From: Amphibalanus amphitrite
Lineage: Eukaryota; Arthropoda; Thecostraca; Balanomorpha; Balanidae
Direction: 5' to 3'
DNA: 64,000 bases
Assembly (NCBI RefSeq): GCF_019059575.1
Contig: NW_024881600.1
Span: 744,001 to 808,000 of the forward strand
Part shown: piece by piece, positions 31,001 to 37,835 of the stretch
Position numbering within the stretch: position 1 is the first letter of the stretch
How the letters are laid out: each line of letters starts with the position of its first letter
Translations under genes and position numbers: made by a program
Notes under the pieces: generated by a model
Database searches by the model: none
Seen by the model: only the letters and a program-made list of their open reading frames with translations
What the model was told of the DNA's origin: nothing

Positions 31001-32878
31001 CCACCCGAGATAACACAGCGACCCAGGCCGCCTTGAAATCACAAAGCCGCTAAGCAGGCGTTGGACAACAATACAGACCCGATGTCTTATGCCCTCATGT
31101 ACTGATGACAGCGTATTCCCCAACACCAATAGATTTGATTCACGTGTCGACAAAGAGGACTCACCCTTGTCCCCCGTTCCGATGGAGCCGGCGGCTGAGC
31201 GGACCCGCCTACCGGGCTGTCCCGGCGGGCGGCCGAGCCGGGCCGCGGCCGCAGGCGACGGCGGCGGCCCGGCCGAGGCCGTGCTCGAACTGGGCCGCAG
31301 CACGGGCCGCGAGGCCGGCGGGTCGGGCCGGCGCGGCACTTCCGAGCTCTGCAGGCGGCGGCCGTCCAGTAGCAGCTGCCAATGGAGAGAAACAGCGATA
31401 GAAACGATTGTACAACGGAAAGGCCTATGTGATTGTAAGCAGACCACGATTTCTGCAGTTTCTAAGATCGGTACAATGACAGCAGAGTAATTCCTAAAAT
31501 ATACACTAGTCAGTAAACAGACAAAAACATCGCAGCACAGGCCGGTACCTGATTTACAAATTACAACGCCAGCAAACATAAGGCTCACATTGAAGCGATT
31601 CTGTTTTGTAATACACATAAAAATAAGCTTAACCAGCGCAGCAAACCATATGCTTCAATGATTAAATAGATATTCTCAGGCATCCCAATATTCACCACTC
31701 AACTGAACACATCAAACCGTGAGCCGTCACCATACCTGTCCCGTGAGGCAGTTGTGGTGCAGGTGACGCGCCGTGCGGCGCCGGTGGTCGCTCAGGCAGC
31801 ACAGCGGGTTTCCGCTCAGCTGGAGGTTTCTCAGCCGACGCAGCTCCAGCAGAGGCTGCAGCACGCCGTGGCTCATCAGCAGGTTGTAGCTGAGGTCCAG
31901 GTGCTCCAGGGATACCATGTCCTCCAGCCCTGGAGGAGCGCCGCGGAGGACCGTCAGAATGTAACTTCAACACGCATCAAACGGCGCTGGTTTGAAAGAA
32001 AAAATCGACAGTGAAATGGGCAAACAGGTGATGAGACTACCAACAATGGTGATGAGTAACTATCAATTTAACAGCAATCATATAATTTGGAAAACTATGC
32101 AGCGCCCATGAAACATTGCCTTTTCTCCAGTAGACTCACCTTCCAGAGCCTCGAGTTTGTTTCCGCGCAGGCTGAGCCAGCGGAGCGCCAGGTGGGCCGG
32201 CATGGAGAGCACGGGCACGGCGGTGAGCGTGTTAGCCGTCAGGTTCAGCCGCTGCAGGCCAGCCAGGCACTCCAGGCCGTCACACACCGCGACTCGGTTA
32301 TGGCTCAGGTCCAGGTCGGTGAGGTGGGGCGTCAGACGGAGCGCGTCCCTGTCGACGGCCGTCAGCCGGCAGCGGGTCACACAGAGCTCGGTCAGCTCCT
32401 CCCAGAGAAACGGAGAGCTCTGGTCGGCGCCACAGGCGGCCAGCAGCTGCCACAGCGAGTCGGCGCCGCCGTCACAGCGCAGCGCGCGCAGGTACGGCCG
32501 GCGCGCCTGCAGGCCCTCCACCCAGCAGACGGGCACATCCAGTAGCCGCAGCCGCTCCAACCGGCTGAAGTCGCCCAGCGGCACGGGACTCTCGGCGGGC
32601 GGCGAGCCGGCCGTCACGCACAGCGCGCTGGTCAGCTGCGCCAGGTCGCGCAGGAACTGCAGCTCGTGCAGCGTCTCGGTGGCCACCAGGGAGGAGGCGG
32701 TGGCCGGCGCGAACTCTCCGCGCACCGGCGCCGGGAACAGAGAGCTGAAGTGGGCGTGCAGCACGCGCAGCGCCGGCGCAGACAGCGTCAGCGCCGCGCC
32801 GTCATTGAGGATGCGGTCGCAGCAGTGGCGCAGCGCGGCCGCCGTCTCCCGGATCAGAGCCTGGTCGGTGCTGGACAT
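6861..32878 (-). CDS. STK11IP: Serine/threonine kinase 11-interacting protein (STK11IP, LIP1), 20 exons
   Basis: Twenty exons on the minus strand join in frame from ATG at 32878 to TGA at 6861-6863, coding 1322 residues (the human protein is about 1100). Every intron has GT-AG ends and compatible phases. Residues 1-310 hold the leucine-rich repeats (for example LTDLDLSHN and LEHLDLSYN). A short LLLDGRRL motif follows, as in the family. Residues 493-570 and 774-1040 are low-complexity linkers rich in Pro, Ala, Ser and Glu. A zinc ribbon is formed by CMKC in exon 9 and CPNCGS in exon 10. The C terminus (1040-1322) carries PH-like strands such as [13 protein letters not shown] and LRLLFQDAS. The mammalian protein binds the kinase LKB1 and is reported on lysosomes; that role is carried over by homology. 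Intron 16 hosts an antisense protease gene and intron 11 nested transposons. The exact C terminus is the least certain part. Confidence 0.88.
7011..7350. repeat. Five-copy 67-71-bp tandem array spanning the STK11IP exon 20 acceptor
   Basis: The string gaggcgcaccgcagcagctc starts at 7027, 7094, 7161, 7231 and 7302. On the minus strand each unit holds a pyrimidine tract, an AG and the first exon bases (GAGCTGCTGCGGTGCGCC), so each copy carries an intact 3' splice site. Only the copy nearest the coding sequence continues into the exon. The others run into ggtcagtat, which itself looks like a donor. Confidence 0.93.
8497..9001. mobile_element. Inverted-repeat MITE flanked by TTAA
   Basis: The left end AGGGACTATCCCACCTTTAA (8501) mirrors the right end (TTAAAAGGTGGGATAGTTCCT ending 8997, shown to within two bases). 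TTAA lies on both sides (8497-8500 and 8998-9001). The 497-bp element has no transposase frame, so it is non-autonomous; the TTAA target fits the piggyBac superfamily. Confidence 0.82.
9333..9530. repeat. GACA/GACG tetranucleotide microsatellite
   Basis: Runs of gacagaca and gacggacg with interruptions. It gives spurious open frames on both strands (Asp/Arg/Gln-rich one way, Ser/Val/Cys-rich the other). Confidence 0.88.
10173..10318 (-). CDS. STK11IP: STK11IP exon 19 (second C-terminal PH-like half)
   Basis: Acceptor tctctatcgacag, donor GGACTG/GTGAGT; phase 1 in, phase 0 out. It codes [18 protein letters not shown], matching the family VSLLLTPSTLFLLDED segment. Confidence 0.86.
10774..10929 (-). 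CDS. STK11IP: STK11IP exon 18 (helical linker)
   Basis: Acceptor cccccttgtgcag, donor GACTCAG/GTGAGT; phase 1 to phase 1. It codes [18 protein letters not shown], matching the ARQFFYLRAFLV-type segment position. Confidence 0.82.
11199..11389 (-). CDS. STK11IP: STK11IP exon 17 (PH-like domain)
   Basis: Acceptor cctcccccccgcag, donor CTCACAG/GTACGG; phase 2 in, phase 1 out. It codes [18 protein letters not shown] and [18 protein letters not shown], matching the family WLQLTLAVPLQDLSGIELG segment. The acceptor and the first exon bases are duplicated just upstream (exon-like start at 11445). Confidence 0.87.
11385..11462. repeat. Two-copy 56-bp duplication spanning the STK11IP exon 17 acceptor
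   Basis: The segment tcgcagccaccgctccagct and ggtcactgcgggggg is repeated with a 56-base period. The acceptor boundaries fall at 11389/11390 (used) and 11445/11446 (decoy). The decoy carries about 34 exon-like bases and then returns to the pyrimidine tract. Confidence 0.9.
11463..12820. other. Part of STK11IP intron 16 upstream of the nested gene
   Basis: Ordinary-composition DNA with no recognisable exon or repeat. A short C-run followed by an AC-run lies at about 12500-12520. Confidence 0.45.
12822..12908 (+). promoter_or_regulatory. Four 22-bp repeats with an ACGTG core upstream of the protease start
   Basis: GGACGTGTG recurs at 12826, 12848, 12870 and 12892, exactly 22 bases apart, ending about 30 bases before the protease ATG. 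ACGTG is the core of bHLH-PAS (HIF-like) sites. The array could be a promoter element or part of the 5' UTR. Regulatory use is inference from position and periodicity. Confidence 0.5.
12931..15328 (+). CDS. Serine protease exon 1 (signal peptide and low-complexity pro-region)
   Basis: Codes residues 1-799 plus one base; donor CAGCCCAG/GTCAGT. Contents are signal peptide, Gln/Pro 13-mer repeats, acidic Gln/Glu region, proline run, Ser/Thr/Pro region and the RRRR site near the end. It has no folded domain I recognise. Confidence 0.87.
12931..19483 (+). CDS. Secreted trypsin-like serine protease with long mucin-like N-terminal region, 5 exons
   Basis: Exons 12931-15328, 15671-16952, 17578-17858, 18504-18673 and 19313-19483 join in frame into 1433 residues. 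The start lies in an excellent Kozak context (cgccaccATGG). A signal peptide (residues 1-23) is followed by five copies of an [13 protein letters not shown] 13-mer (near 108-172), a Glu/Gln/Asp-rich region (about 311-480), a proline run, Ser/Thr/Pro-rich sequence, a furin-like RRRR (786-789) and 8-residue PTEPSLA-type repeats (about 910-1150). The S1 domain begins at the zymogen cut R1177/I1178 (RIVGG). The triad is His1223 (TAAHC), Asp1276 (FDFGIVTL) and Ser1380 (GDSGGP). Asp1374 six residues before the serine predicts cleavage after Arg or Lys. A cysteine just before the cut (CGVTS) and one at LLPICLP can tether pro-region and protease, as in clip-type and mucin-type arthropod proteases. No clip domain is seen. 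The gene lies wholly within STK11IP intron 16 on the opposite strand. Confidence 0.88.
13262..13455 (+). repeat. 39-bp coding repeat in protease exon 1
   Basis: About five in-frame copies of a unit coding [17 protein letters not shown] peptides with small changes (NSE, DPL). In-frame growth of a disordered Gln/Pro region. Confidence 0.85.
15329..15670 (+). other. Protease intron 1
   Basis: A 342-bp GT-AG intron with a G-rich first 90 bases (gggtgaggg repeats) and a good acceptor (gccgtgtctacag). Confidence 0.75.
15671..16952 (+). CDS. Serine protease exon 2 (mucin-like repeats, activation site, catalytic His)
   Basis: Phase 1 in, phase 2 out. A long Ser/Thr/Pro/Glu repeat region (TEPSLAPT and TESSVAPT units) runs to about 16720. 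Then come CGVTS, RIVGG and [18 protein letters not shown] with the catalytic His1223. Donor GTACAG/GTTAGT. The repeats give an equally long open frame on the minus strand, which is an artefact. Confidence 0.88.
16000..16720 (+). repeat. 24-bp coding repeat array (PTEPSLA-type octapeptides)
   Basis: Dozens of cccactgag...gct units code 8-residue Pro/Thr/Glu/Ser blocks, likely O-glycosylated. A higher-order [24 protein letters not shown] triple repeats at 16276-16430. Confidence 0.9.
16927..17066 (+). repeat. Three-copy 47-49-bp array spanning the protease exon 2 donor
   Basis: Units start at 16927, 16976 and 17023, each ctcaccgccgcgc-like followed by a donor. The donors are at 16953 (used, GTTAGT), 17000 (GTCAGT) and 17049 (GTCCGT). 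The duplicated exon part codes LTAAH. The second copy then meets a stop and the third changes His to Arg. Confidence 0.9.
17067..17577 (+). other. Remainder of protease intron 2
   Basis: No exon. The stretch 17425-17536 is rich in ATACCAA/TTGGTAT and ends gatcgacatctcta. Reversed, it begins TAGAGATGTCGATCGG, like the end of a hAT element. The partner end was not found. Confidence 0.45.
17578..17858 (+). CDS. Serine protease exon 3 (catalytic Asp)
   Basis: Acceptor actctgcccgcag, donor ATTCTAG/GTGGGT; phase 2 in, phase 1 out. It codes [10 protein letters not shown] through [15 protein letters not shown] (Asp1276) and LLPICLP. Confidence 0.9.
17840..17930 (+). repeat. Two-copy 44-bp duplication spanning the protease exon 3 donor
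   Basis: The used donor gtgggtgggac at 17859 recurs at 17903, preceded by a diverged copy of the exon end (ggcaccattctag versus ggcaccatacttag). Confidence 0.75.
17931..18254 (+). other. First part of protease intron 3
   Basis: No exon or repeat recognised between the donor duplication and the acceptor array. Confidence 0.5.
18255..18515 (+). repeat. Six-copy 46-49-bp array spanning the protease exon 4 acceptor
   Basis: The exon-start string gctgggggaac begins at 18265, 18313, 18361, 18407, 18455 (as gtaggggaac) and 18504 (used). Copies 1, 2, 3, 5 and 6 are preceded by a pyrimidine tract and CAG; copy 4 has cat instead. Each unit is therefore a 3' splice site with the first codons of the GWGN motif. 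Confidence 0.93.
18504..18673 (+). CDS. Serine protease exon 4 (GWGN to specificity pocket)
   Basis: Acceptor cccctctgccag, donor TGCCAG/GTGAGA; phase 1 in, phase 0 out. It codes [10 protein letters not shown] through [14 protein letters not shown], including Asp1374 of the primary specificity pocket. Confidence 0.9.
18655..18830 (+). repeat. Five-copy 32-35-bp array spanning the protease exon 4 donor
   Basis: CAG/GTGAGA donors lie at 18674 (used), 18709, 18741, 18773 and 18808, each preceded by a copy of ggcaaggactcgtgccag (diverging in the last two). Each unit is the 5' splice site plus the codons for GKDSCQ. Confidence 0.93.
18831..19312 (+). other. Remainder of protease intron 4
   Basis: AT-rich with no exon. 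It ends in a long poly-C/pyrimidine acceptor (ctctgcctcccag). Confidence 0.6.
19313..19483 (+). CDS. Serine protease exon 5 (catalytic Ser and stop)
   Basis: Phase 0. It begins with GGAGACAGCGGCGGTCCG (GDSGGP, Ser1380), continues through [20 protein letters not shown] and ends at TGA 19481-19483. Confidence 0.92.
   Translation, partial: GDSGGPLMVRAGPDQLWTVAGLVSWGEGCARPEFPGVYSNVAAARDWIDSVLEHHE
19753..19850 (-). CDS. STK11IP: STK11IP exon 16 (PH-like strands, [10 protein letters not shown])
   Basis: Acceptor cccgtttggcag, donor GACGACAG/GTGAGC; phase 0 in, phase 2 out. It codes [18 protein letters not shown], matching the conserved CLVVVSDRRLYLLKVTG. It may lie antisense within the 3' UTR of the nested protease gene. 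Confidence 0.88.
19908..19913 (+). terminator. Candidate polyadenylation signal (AATAAA) for the protease
   Basis: First AATAAA downstream of the protease stop. If used, the protease 3' UTR would run antisense through STK11IP exon 16 (19753-19850). A second AATAAA lies at 20005-20010. Confidence 0.4.
20153..20610 (-). CDS. STK11IP: STK11IP exon 15 (linker, then start of the C-terminal PH-like domain)
   Basis: Acceptor accctctcccag, donor TCCAAG/GTGGGT; phase 1 in, phase 0 out. A linker with a perfect in-frame 8-residue duplication (SAISPINT twice) and the run [10 protein letters not shown] leads to [19 protein letters not shown], which aligns with the conserved DHRLRLFLDVEVF of the family. 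Confidence 0.87.
20409..20456 (-). repeat. 24-bp in-frame coding duplication in STK11IP exon 15
   Basis: The 24-base unit at 20409-20432 is repeated at 20433-20456 with one change (gata/gatc) and codes SAISPINT twice. It lies in a disordered linker, where in-frame expansion is tolerated. Confidence 0.85.
20611..21616. other. STK11IP intron 14
   Basis: No repeat or exon recognised; ordinary composition with a GC-rich patch near 21240-21420. Confidence 0.45.
21617..21747 (-). CDS. STK11IP: STK11IP exon 14 (Ala/Ser linker)
   Basis: Acceptor caccccgtgtag, donor TCGTCAG/GTGAGG; phase 2 in, phase 1 out. It codes [20 protein letters not shown] and [15 protein letters not shown] sequence. Confidence 0.75.
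21748..22151. other. STK11IP intron 13
   Basis: About 400 bp of AT-rich, then pyrimidine-rich sequence. Nothing further is recognised. Confidence 0.45.
22152..22317 (-). CDS. STK11IP: STK11IP exon 13 (acidic Ser/Pro linker)
   Basis: Acceptor ccgtctccacag, donor ACGACACG/GTGAGG; phase 1 in, phase 2 out. It codes [16 protein letters not shown] and [19 protein letters not shown], which has casein-kinase-2-like acidic serine sites. Confidence 0.75.
22730..22846 (-). CDS. STK11IP: STK11IP exon 12 (Ser/Thr-rich linker)
   Basis: Acceptor gttccccaccag, donor GTCTCAG/GTCAGA; phase 1 to phase 1. It codes a linker including [18 protein letters not shown]. Assigned from splice sites, phase and GC-rich codons. 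Confidence 0.7.
23044..25106. mobile_element. piggyBac-like non-autonomous element in STK11IP intron 11 (outer)
   Basis: Termini CCCGCGCACCGACGGGG (23048) and CCCCGTCGGTGCGCGGG (ending 25102) are exact inverted repeats, flanked on both sides by TTAA (23044-23047 and 25103-25106). Just inside each end is a G-run/C-run hairpin. The interior is rich in AGGTCA/TGACCT and includes an inverted repeat around TCGAATGATAT (23357-23452). No transposase frame is seen. It contains a second element at 23901-24939. Confidence 0.88.
23897..24943. mobile_element. piggyBac-like element nested in the outer element
   Basis: Termini CCCTCGCCGG (23901) and CCGGCGAGGG (ending 24939) with TTAA on both sides (23897-23900 and 24940-24943). 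G-run/C-run hairpins lie near both ends. Same interior style as its host but different termini, so it inserted later. Confidence 0.86.
25202..25299 (-). CDS. STK11IP: STK11IP exon 11 (Lys/Arg-rich linker)
   Basis: Acceptor ccggttttacag, donor GCCGAAG/GTACGT; phase 2 in, phase 1 out. It codes [18 protein letters not shown], a strongly basic linker. Recognised by phase fit and splice sites more than by homology. Confidence 0.75.
25765..25876 (-). CDS. STK11IP: STK11IP exon 10 (second zinc-ribbon knuckle CPNCGS)
   Basis: Acceptor cgtctgccgccag, donor TCGCTGCC/GTGAGT; phase 1 in, phase 2 out. It codes [17 protein letters not shown], nearly identical to the family CPNCGSDHV motif. Confidence 0.87.
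25877..26382. other. STK11IP intron 9
   Basis: About 500 bp with no repeat or exon recognised. Confidence 0.5.
26383..26527 (-). CDS. STK11IP: STK11IP exon 9 (helix and first zinc-ribbon knuckle CMKC)
   Basis: Acceptor cctgcccacag, phase 0. Donor GGCTG/GTTAGT (phase 1) is preferred over GGGAC/GTAAAG because only phase 1 joins exon 10 in the CPNCGS frame. [10 protein letters not shown] supplies the first cysteine pair. Confidence 0.82.
26866..26994 (-). CDS. STK11IP: STK11IP exon 8 (PH-like strands)
   Basis: Acceptor ggccctaacag, donor TGGGAG/GTACGC; phase 0 to phase 0, exactly 43 codons. It codes [19 protein letters not shown], matching the LRFSY...RRYLVLE strand pair of the family. Confidence 0.85.
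27304..27431 (-). CDS. STK11IP: STK11IP exon 7 (first PH-like segment)
   Basis: Acceptor ggatcctgcag, donor GCAGAG/GTCAGG; phase 1 in, phase 0 out. It codes [18 protein letters not shown] and [15 protein letters not shown], beta-strand-like segments at the place of the first PH-like fold. Confidence 0.83.
27432..27805. other. STK11IP intron 6
   Basis: AT-rich intron of 374 bp; nothing further is seen. Confidence 0.5.
27806..28036 (-). CDS. STK11IP: STK11IP exon 6 (Pro/Ala/Ser linker ending in an acidic run)
   Basis: Acceptor ctccctcccgcag, donor GAGGAGG/GTAAGT; phase 1 to phase 1. It codes a low-complexity linker ending in [10 protein letters not shown], as in the Glu-rich linker of the vertebrate protein. 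Confidence 0.8.
28708..29301. mobile_element. mariner-like MITE in STK11IP intron 5
   Basis: The left end CAGGGGGTCCGGAAATTATT (28710) and the right end (reverse reading CAGGGTGTCCGGAGATTATT, ending 29299) are inverted repeats flanked by TA on both sides. The CAGGGTGTCC start and TA target are typical of Tc1/mariner. At 590 bp with no transposase, it is non-autonomous. Confidence 0.8.
29507..29665 (-). CDS. STK11IP: STK11IP exon 5 (conserved helical segment)
   Basis: Acceptor tctcgttgacag, donor CCATCG/GTGAGA; phase 1 to phase 1. It codes [18 protein letters not shown], matching a conserved RERFGRNWLQYR-like segment in vertebrate STK11IP. Confidence 0.85.
30103..30276 (-). CDS. STK11IP: STK11IP exon 4 (basic [10 protein letters not shown] segment)
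   Basis: Acceptor cccccggcag, donor AGAGCG/GTGAGG; phase 1 to phase 1. [20 protein letters not shown] corresponds to the basic KVKSRVRVRRASISEPSD-type segment of the family and could be a phosphorylation or sorting site. Confidence 0.85.
30281..30480. repeat. Imperfect ggtcag/ggacgg repeats beside the STK11IP exon 4 acceptor
   Basis: Degenerate units ggtcagagggacgga with variable length abut the acceptor. On the minus strand they form an extended pyrimidine tract. Unlike the splice-site arrays elsewhere, exon bases are not clearly copied. Confidence 0.6.
31165..31375 (-). CDS. STK11IP: STK11IP exon 3 (LLLDGRRL motif and Pro/Ala-rich linker)
   Basis: Acceptor tctccattggcag, donor ACAAGG/GTGAGT; phase 0 in, phase 1 out. 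It begins with [10 protein letters not shown], the conserved segment after the LRR cap, then turns into a Pro/Ala/Arg linker with very high GC. Confidence 0.82.
31736..31929 (-). CDS. STK11IP: STK11IP exon 2 (last leucine-rich repeats)
   Basis: Acceptor gcgctcctccag, donor GGACAG/GTATGG; enters in phase 1, leaves in phase 0. It codes [15 protein letters not shown] and the [13 protein letters not shown] cap, matching the end of the family LRR domain. Confidence 0.88.
32140..32878 (-). CDS. STK11IP: STK11IP exon 1 (start codon, N-terminal leucine-rich repeats)
   Basis: Codes residues 1-246 plus one base. The second in-frame ATG (32876-32878, MSSTDQALI) is chosen because family homology begins there; an upstream ATG at 32947 would add 23 unlike residues. 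LRR motifs such as [11 protein letters not shown] and [11 protein letters not shown] are clear. The donor is GGAAG/GTGAGT. Confidence 0.88.
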
Positions 32879-35679
32879 CCTTCCCGAGCCGGGTGTCGGT
32901 TCACACTTGGAGACAGGCAGTCTACGGTGTGGAACATCGGATCTCAAGGCCCTCTGATGGGTGCTTTGTCACTGAAACAGAGTTTAGATGGTAATAACCT
33001 ATGCTAGCTGCTGCCAAAAAAAAGCAACAACATTGAAGGCTGCAGTCTGTGACATATATCCCACAGTCAGAAAGATACTATGTCAAGCTGCTGTTGTAGG
33101 CATTCTTTGACTAAGAACCCTGTCATATGACCAACGTGCATAAAAAGAAGCTGAGATAATTAGATAGGTATTGTGTAGGTGATGGCTGATTGGTTCAGGT
33201 AAGAAAAGGTTAAAATACTTTTTTTGAAGTAAGCTACCTATCTTAAGGTTGAAGCCAGCATATCATATTGATATTAGTCATAACACACAACAATGTTGTT
33301 CGTGAGAATCGTTGAGTTCACCCGTTCGATACGGAAATGTCCGTGCGTGCTCTTAATCGTTCACTCGTTCTCGTACTCGTTCTCTTTCGTCAACCGGAGG
33401 ACCATAAAGTTTTGTTCATATAAGTAAAAGTCTATTCTTGATTGATAGCGAAATGGTTAAAACGGGTAAAAGACGGCGGTCACAGATACAGCGCAATTCG
33501 TCGTTCTCGGCACGTCGTTCACGTGAGGCCGCGTCGGCCACGTCGTATGACACCGGGCCGTGACGCACCGGCGGAGTCCCGTTGTAGACTGTCGGGCCCC
33601 CTTCCCGTCTCAGTCCTCATGGAACACAACACGTGGGCATGAGAACCAGGACAGGGGCTAGATAAAACATGTGCGCGCGGCGCGGCGGACCGACTGCCGT
33701 GCTCCGAGCGCCGGCCGTCTTCCTACACAGATATCTACAGAAACGTATTTAATTTGCTCGCTAACAAGTATGATCTACAGGGCGCCTGCCCCGGGCCAGA
33801 GCAGCAGGTGTCTCAGTCTCAGTGAAAGAATATTACTGAACAAAACATGATCAATCTGTTTGACAAAAGCATTATGTTTGAAAATTCAAATGCCATTTCA
33901 AGTGCTTTGATGGAAAGCCAGGACCAATGTCCAATGTCCAATGAAACAAACCCCTATGAGGACTGAGGTATAAGCAGAGGTAGTGAGTGACTGGGTACCT
34001 ATAAGCTGATGTCTACCCTAATAAATAAAGAAGGTCTAAAACATAATTTTTGTCTATTCCTTTAATTTGGCTATTGAACCTACTATACCATTGTTTATCT
34101 TGAACAAAATTATCTTCAAATGTAAGAAACATAAACATATACATAACAGTCAATAGGAAAGGTCTATTGGCCTGTTAAAACAATAGTAAGGGTCTCAGTC
34201 TCATGGATTACATAACCCTGACCCAAAGACCAAATGCCCAATGACTTACAAACTTTTTATCATAGCAATGTCTGGCAAGAAAAGCAATTTGATCTGTGCT
34301 AGTGGGTAGGTTTATCTGTTTCCAGACTTTTTTAGATTAGACACGACATGTGAAATAATAGGTGTAAATGTTAAGAAAAAGTCCAATTAACTTTTCAAGC
34401 ATATATTTTGCATATTCTTACATTGTTTGGCATCCTGAATCCAAATATGATGCTTACATGTGGCACAAATACAAGAAAAAAAAACATAATCTAGCCTGAC
34501 CTTACCTTACCTACCAACCTTTTACCTACCAACATACAGCCTACAACCTACAACCTACCAAGGCCATAAACCACAACCTACTACCTACAATTTCTGTCAT
34601 TACATATTCATAGCAACTGTGACACGATTGACAATCAGACCTTTAATCCCCAGACAGTATGTGACAATTAGGTTATCTATGAAAAAATCAATGACTAAGT
34701 TAAAATATGTCACTTTCAGTCCTGAGACACTTGCAATGGCTGTTTGGAAAGTTTCGCCACAACAGAGGGCTGTTCACGGACCCTGTGTGCGGTCGGACCG
34801 CACACAGCCTCCAAGCTCCGCCCACTGCGTCCCTACGTCAGCCTTGCGTCACCGCACACAGCGACCGCTGTGGCCGGTCGGGACTGGCCACAGCGGACCG
34901 TCCACCGCACGCAGCCGTGACGTGAGAGCCGCCTACCCATCCCCTACCCCCACGCCTGCTGGACGTACCGCACACACCGCACGCAGCAGTGTGCGGTGCC
35001 CGTGAACACCCCTCTGGGCATGTAACTGTAAGTTGGAACTTGAAACACTGCATACCGAACATGTGCGTGCACTCCTATTTGCCAGGTGTGCGTGCACTCC
35101 CATTGATCTGAGGCTAGCTCTAATGCTTTTGCAAAATGTAACAAACACTAAAAATTTCACAGAGGTGAACATCCTACAGAGAGAACACGAACAGCGCCAT
35201 AAGAACTAATGCAACTTGAACTGTCGGCCTCGGCTCCAGAAACATATACTGATTCTGATCCCTTCACCCGAAATTTTTTTCAGTCCTATGATATACATAT
35301 CTCACCTCTGCTCACCTCCCATTTATGACAGAACCAGAAAAATTCTACAATGCGACGCCCTCGGCGCAGATAGTGACCTCACCACACTGCAACGGACAAA
35401 AACACACTGACGCCACGTCAAGGTCTAGAAAAATAGTAAACTCTTGAGTAAACTTGCTTGCGAAATCGAAGGTTTCACAAATTACGTCACATAAAACACT
35501 ACGTTCACGCTGCTTTCACGTACGTATACTTCTCAAAGAATCTATACTATAAAGTGATTGCTGATTTTCATTTTTGTTGTATTTTTTATTTTTATCCCCT
35601 TTGGAGCCTATGATCAATTCAATCAAATATCTATGCGTAATTTTGAATTACGACAACGAAACTGCAAGCCTGCTTTTGG

Positions 35680-36530
35680 GGTTGCGGTCGCTTGGCGGCG
35701 CTGTGGATAAGTGGGAAGGTGGCGCTGTAGTCGGGTACAGGGACCCGCAGTTGCTTCTGTACAGTAGGTCTACTAAAAAAGTCCCCCGCTCCAGAGGCGG
35801 CCGGCCGGCCGAACCCCCGGATTCCAGCCCCGACTCTATTGCGCAGGCCGCGGCAGTGACACGGGTCAGGTCGCGGCGCCCGGCGAGTGGGTCAGTTGGC
35901 GGCGGCCGGCCGTGGAGTGAGGACGCCGTGTGTGGGGCGCAGAGATGCCGCAGTGCAGAGCCGGGGAAGATATTGACTCTGCACGATGCCGGAAACGATG
36001 CCGGAAACGATGCCTTTGTGATCTAAATTAAACACCTGCACTGCAGTGCATATCCTCCCTTGCCCCATTCCTATTATATCATAATCCTTCAATAATCCAT
36101 AATAACCATTCAACGCAAGCAAGCAAACAAAACAACCCGTTTAGTGGCGACATTGTGGTAACCACGTGTGTCGCCGGCCGGCACGGGAGTTCCCGGCGCA
36201 GACCGATTCGCGCGCCGACTTGTGACGTCGCTACCCCGCCCCGGCGCTGGGGAGGCGGCCCAGGACGTGTCTGTTCGTGAACTTTGTCCCATCACGATGC
36301 GACCGCGTGTCTGCGGCCTGCGCTGCCGCAGTGCGTCGGCCAGTGACCAATCCGCGCTCCGATCGGCAGCCACGTGGTGTCCGAGTGCTTCTGCGCATGT
36401 CTGGACCCGGCCCGCTGCGTCGGGCCGCGCGCCCCTGGGACTTCTGGCCGAGCTCTTGGCCCGAGCAGACGCGTCACGTCTGGCTCCGCGATTTGGCCCG
36501 TTCTGTCCGGGATTTATAACTTAGATTAGG
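35680..36530. promoter_or_regulatory. CpG-rich island, possible promoter for STK11IP
   Basis: Two strongly GC- and CpG-rich blocks (35680-35960 and 36165-36530) lie 3-4 kb upstream of the STK11IP start codon in otherwise AT-rich DNA. No TATA box or initiator could be assigned. A dispersed-repeat origin is equally possible for the part near 35740. Confidence 0.22.
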
Positions 36531-37001
36531 CAGGGCATATTTGGCAAACTTGGATTTCATTCTCGTCTCTTCGTCGCTCCATTGTCTGATTCGCTGTTTT
36601 GGTTTTTGACTTCGTTTTGGTAATTTAAATATAACAACCCGCTCTTTTAATTAATTCTTTTACTTGGGGCCGTTTGGATCGAACTGATTGAATTTTTGGA
36701 ACACGCACCAGGTTGATATTTTCCATTTCTGATTAACGTAAAATCCAGTCACTGATATGTGGTGAACAGCCCCAACAGCACCACAACATCATCTCGGATA
36801 AAAAAGCGACAGTGATGATTATAATTGACTTTGCGCGAGGGCAAATCGAGGGGTATATATGTATCATATGCCGAGTATTTTATTCCCATCTAGCAAATTA
36901 AGATTGGGGATCTTGTCCAACAAGTCAGCGGCCGTTCTAGGCACAGATAAATGCTTTGTTTTCGGTCGCATCATTATCTGCAATAATTCGAAGCGAGGTT
37001 T

Positions 37002-37835
37002 AACCCTCGCTGGCCGAGAAGAAGGGGTGGGTGCCGCCACCATGTGTTTTTTCTTTTGCGGTAGCTCAAAGCACACTGATGATAGAAGGCTGACATTTCA
37101 TATGCCTTACATTTGATTCAAGCCGGATCATTTGAAATCAACCACGTTTTCATGTCAGGTCACTTAACTATGACGTCTTAAGTAAACCTCTGCAGACTGC
37201 ACGGTTGTCGGTTATAAAATGATGCAAATCCGTAATGCACTTAGTGTCATATAAGCATAATGGGAAAATATGGAATCTGCTAATTTGGCGTCGGAAATGA
37301 GCTAAAACTATACCTCACGCACATGAAATCGTGACTTCATACATTCTTGGCAAGGTTTAATGCTTCACTTTTGCATTGTTCACCTTGCATGACGGAGTGC
37401 TCGTCAATAGGAGTGCTCGTCAATAACTCCCGATCAAAATGAGCTAGCCAGTCGGGACAACCATCAATGGACTCTGCAAGACTGGTCGAATCAAATGGTA
37501 TGCAGCATGTCCTCCTTTCAACAGCTTCGTTACCTGTGTTGCCCTAACATGACATTGACCTAAACATCCTAAATTGCTTCACCTAAGCAAAAAAACATAT
37601 AAATCGACGCGTCTGAGAACAGAAAACACGATTGTATCGAAATGACGATAATGCGACCTTTTTTGCGAAGTTTTTCACCCAAAACCGATCCAATGCCTTG
37701 GGGCCCTTGACCTGCCCTAAGAGGTCACTGATATTTTAAAATGGGGTGACAGTCGCTGCGTCACGTAACGACGCAAGCGCTCGTTTTTTTTCCGCGAGGC
37801 TCTAGCAATTAGCTCAATTATAGGAGCTTAACATG
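37002..37835. mobile_element. Degenerate member of the TTAA-flanked family
   Basis: It starts TTTAACCCTCGCTGGCCGAG, followed by the phrase types of the family, including tgacctgccctaagaggtca and the subterminal ccgcgaggctctagc also seen at 50360, 53890 and 58315. No right terminal repeat was found, so its end is approximate. Confidence 0.5.

Noticed and set aside
32879..32947. Upstream ATG at 32947 as the STK11IP start
   Set aside because: It would add 23 residues without family resemblance. Homology begins at MSSTDQ (32878), and an acceptor-like ctctgtttcag lies close upstream, so this is probably 5' UTR.
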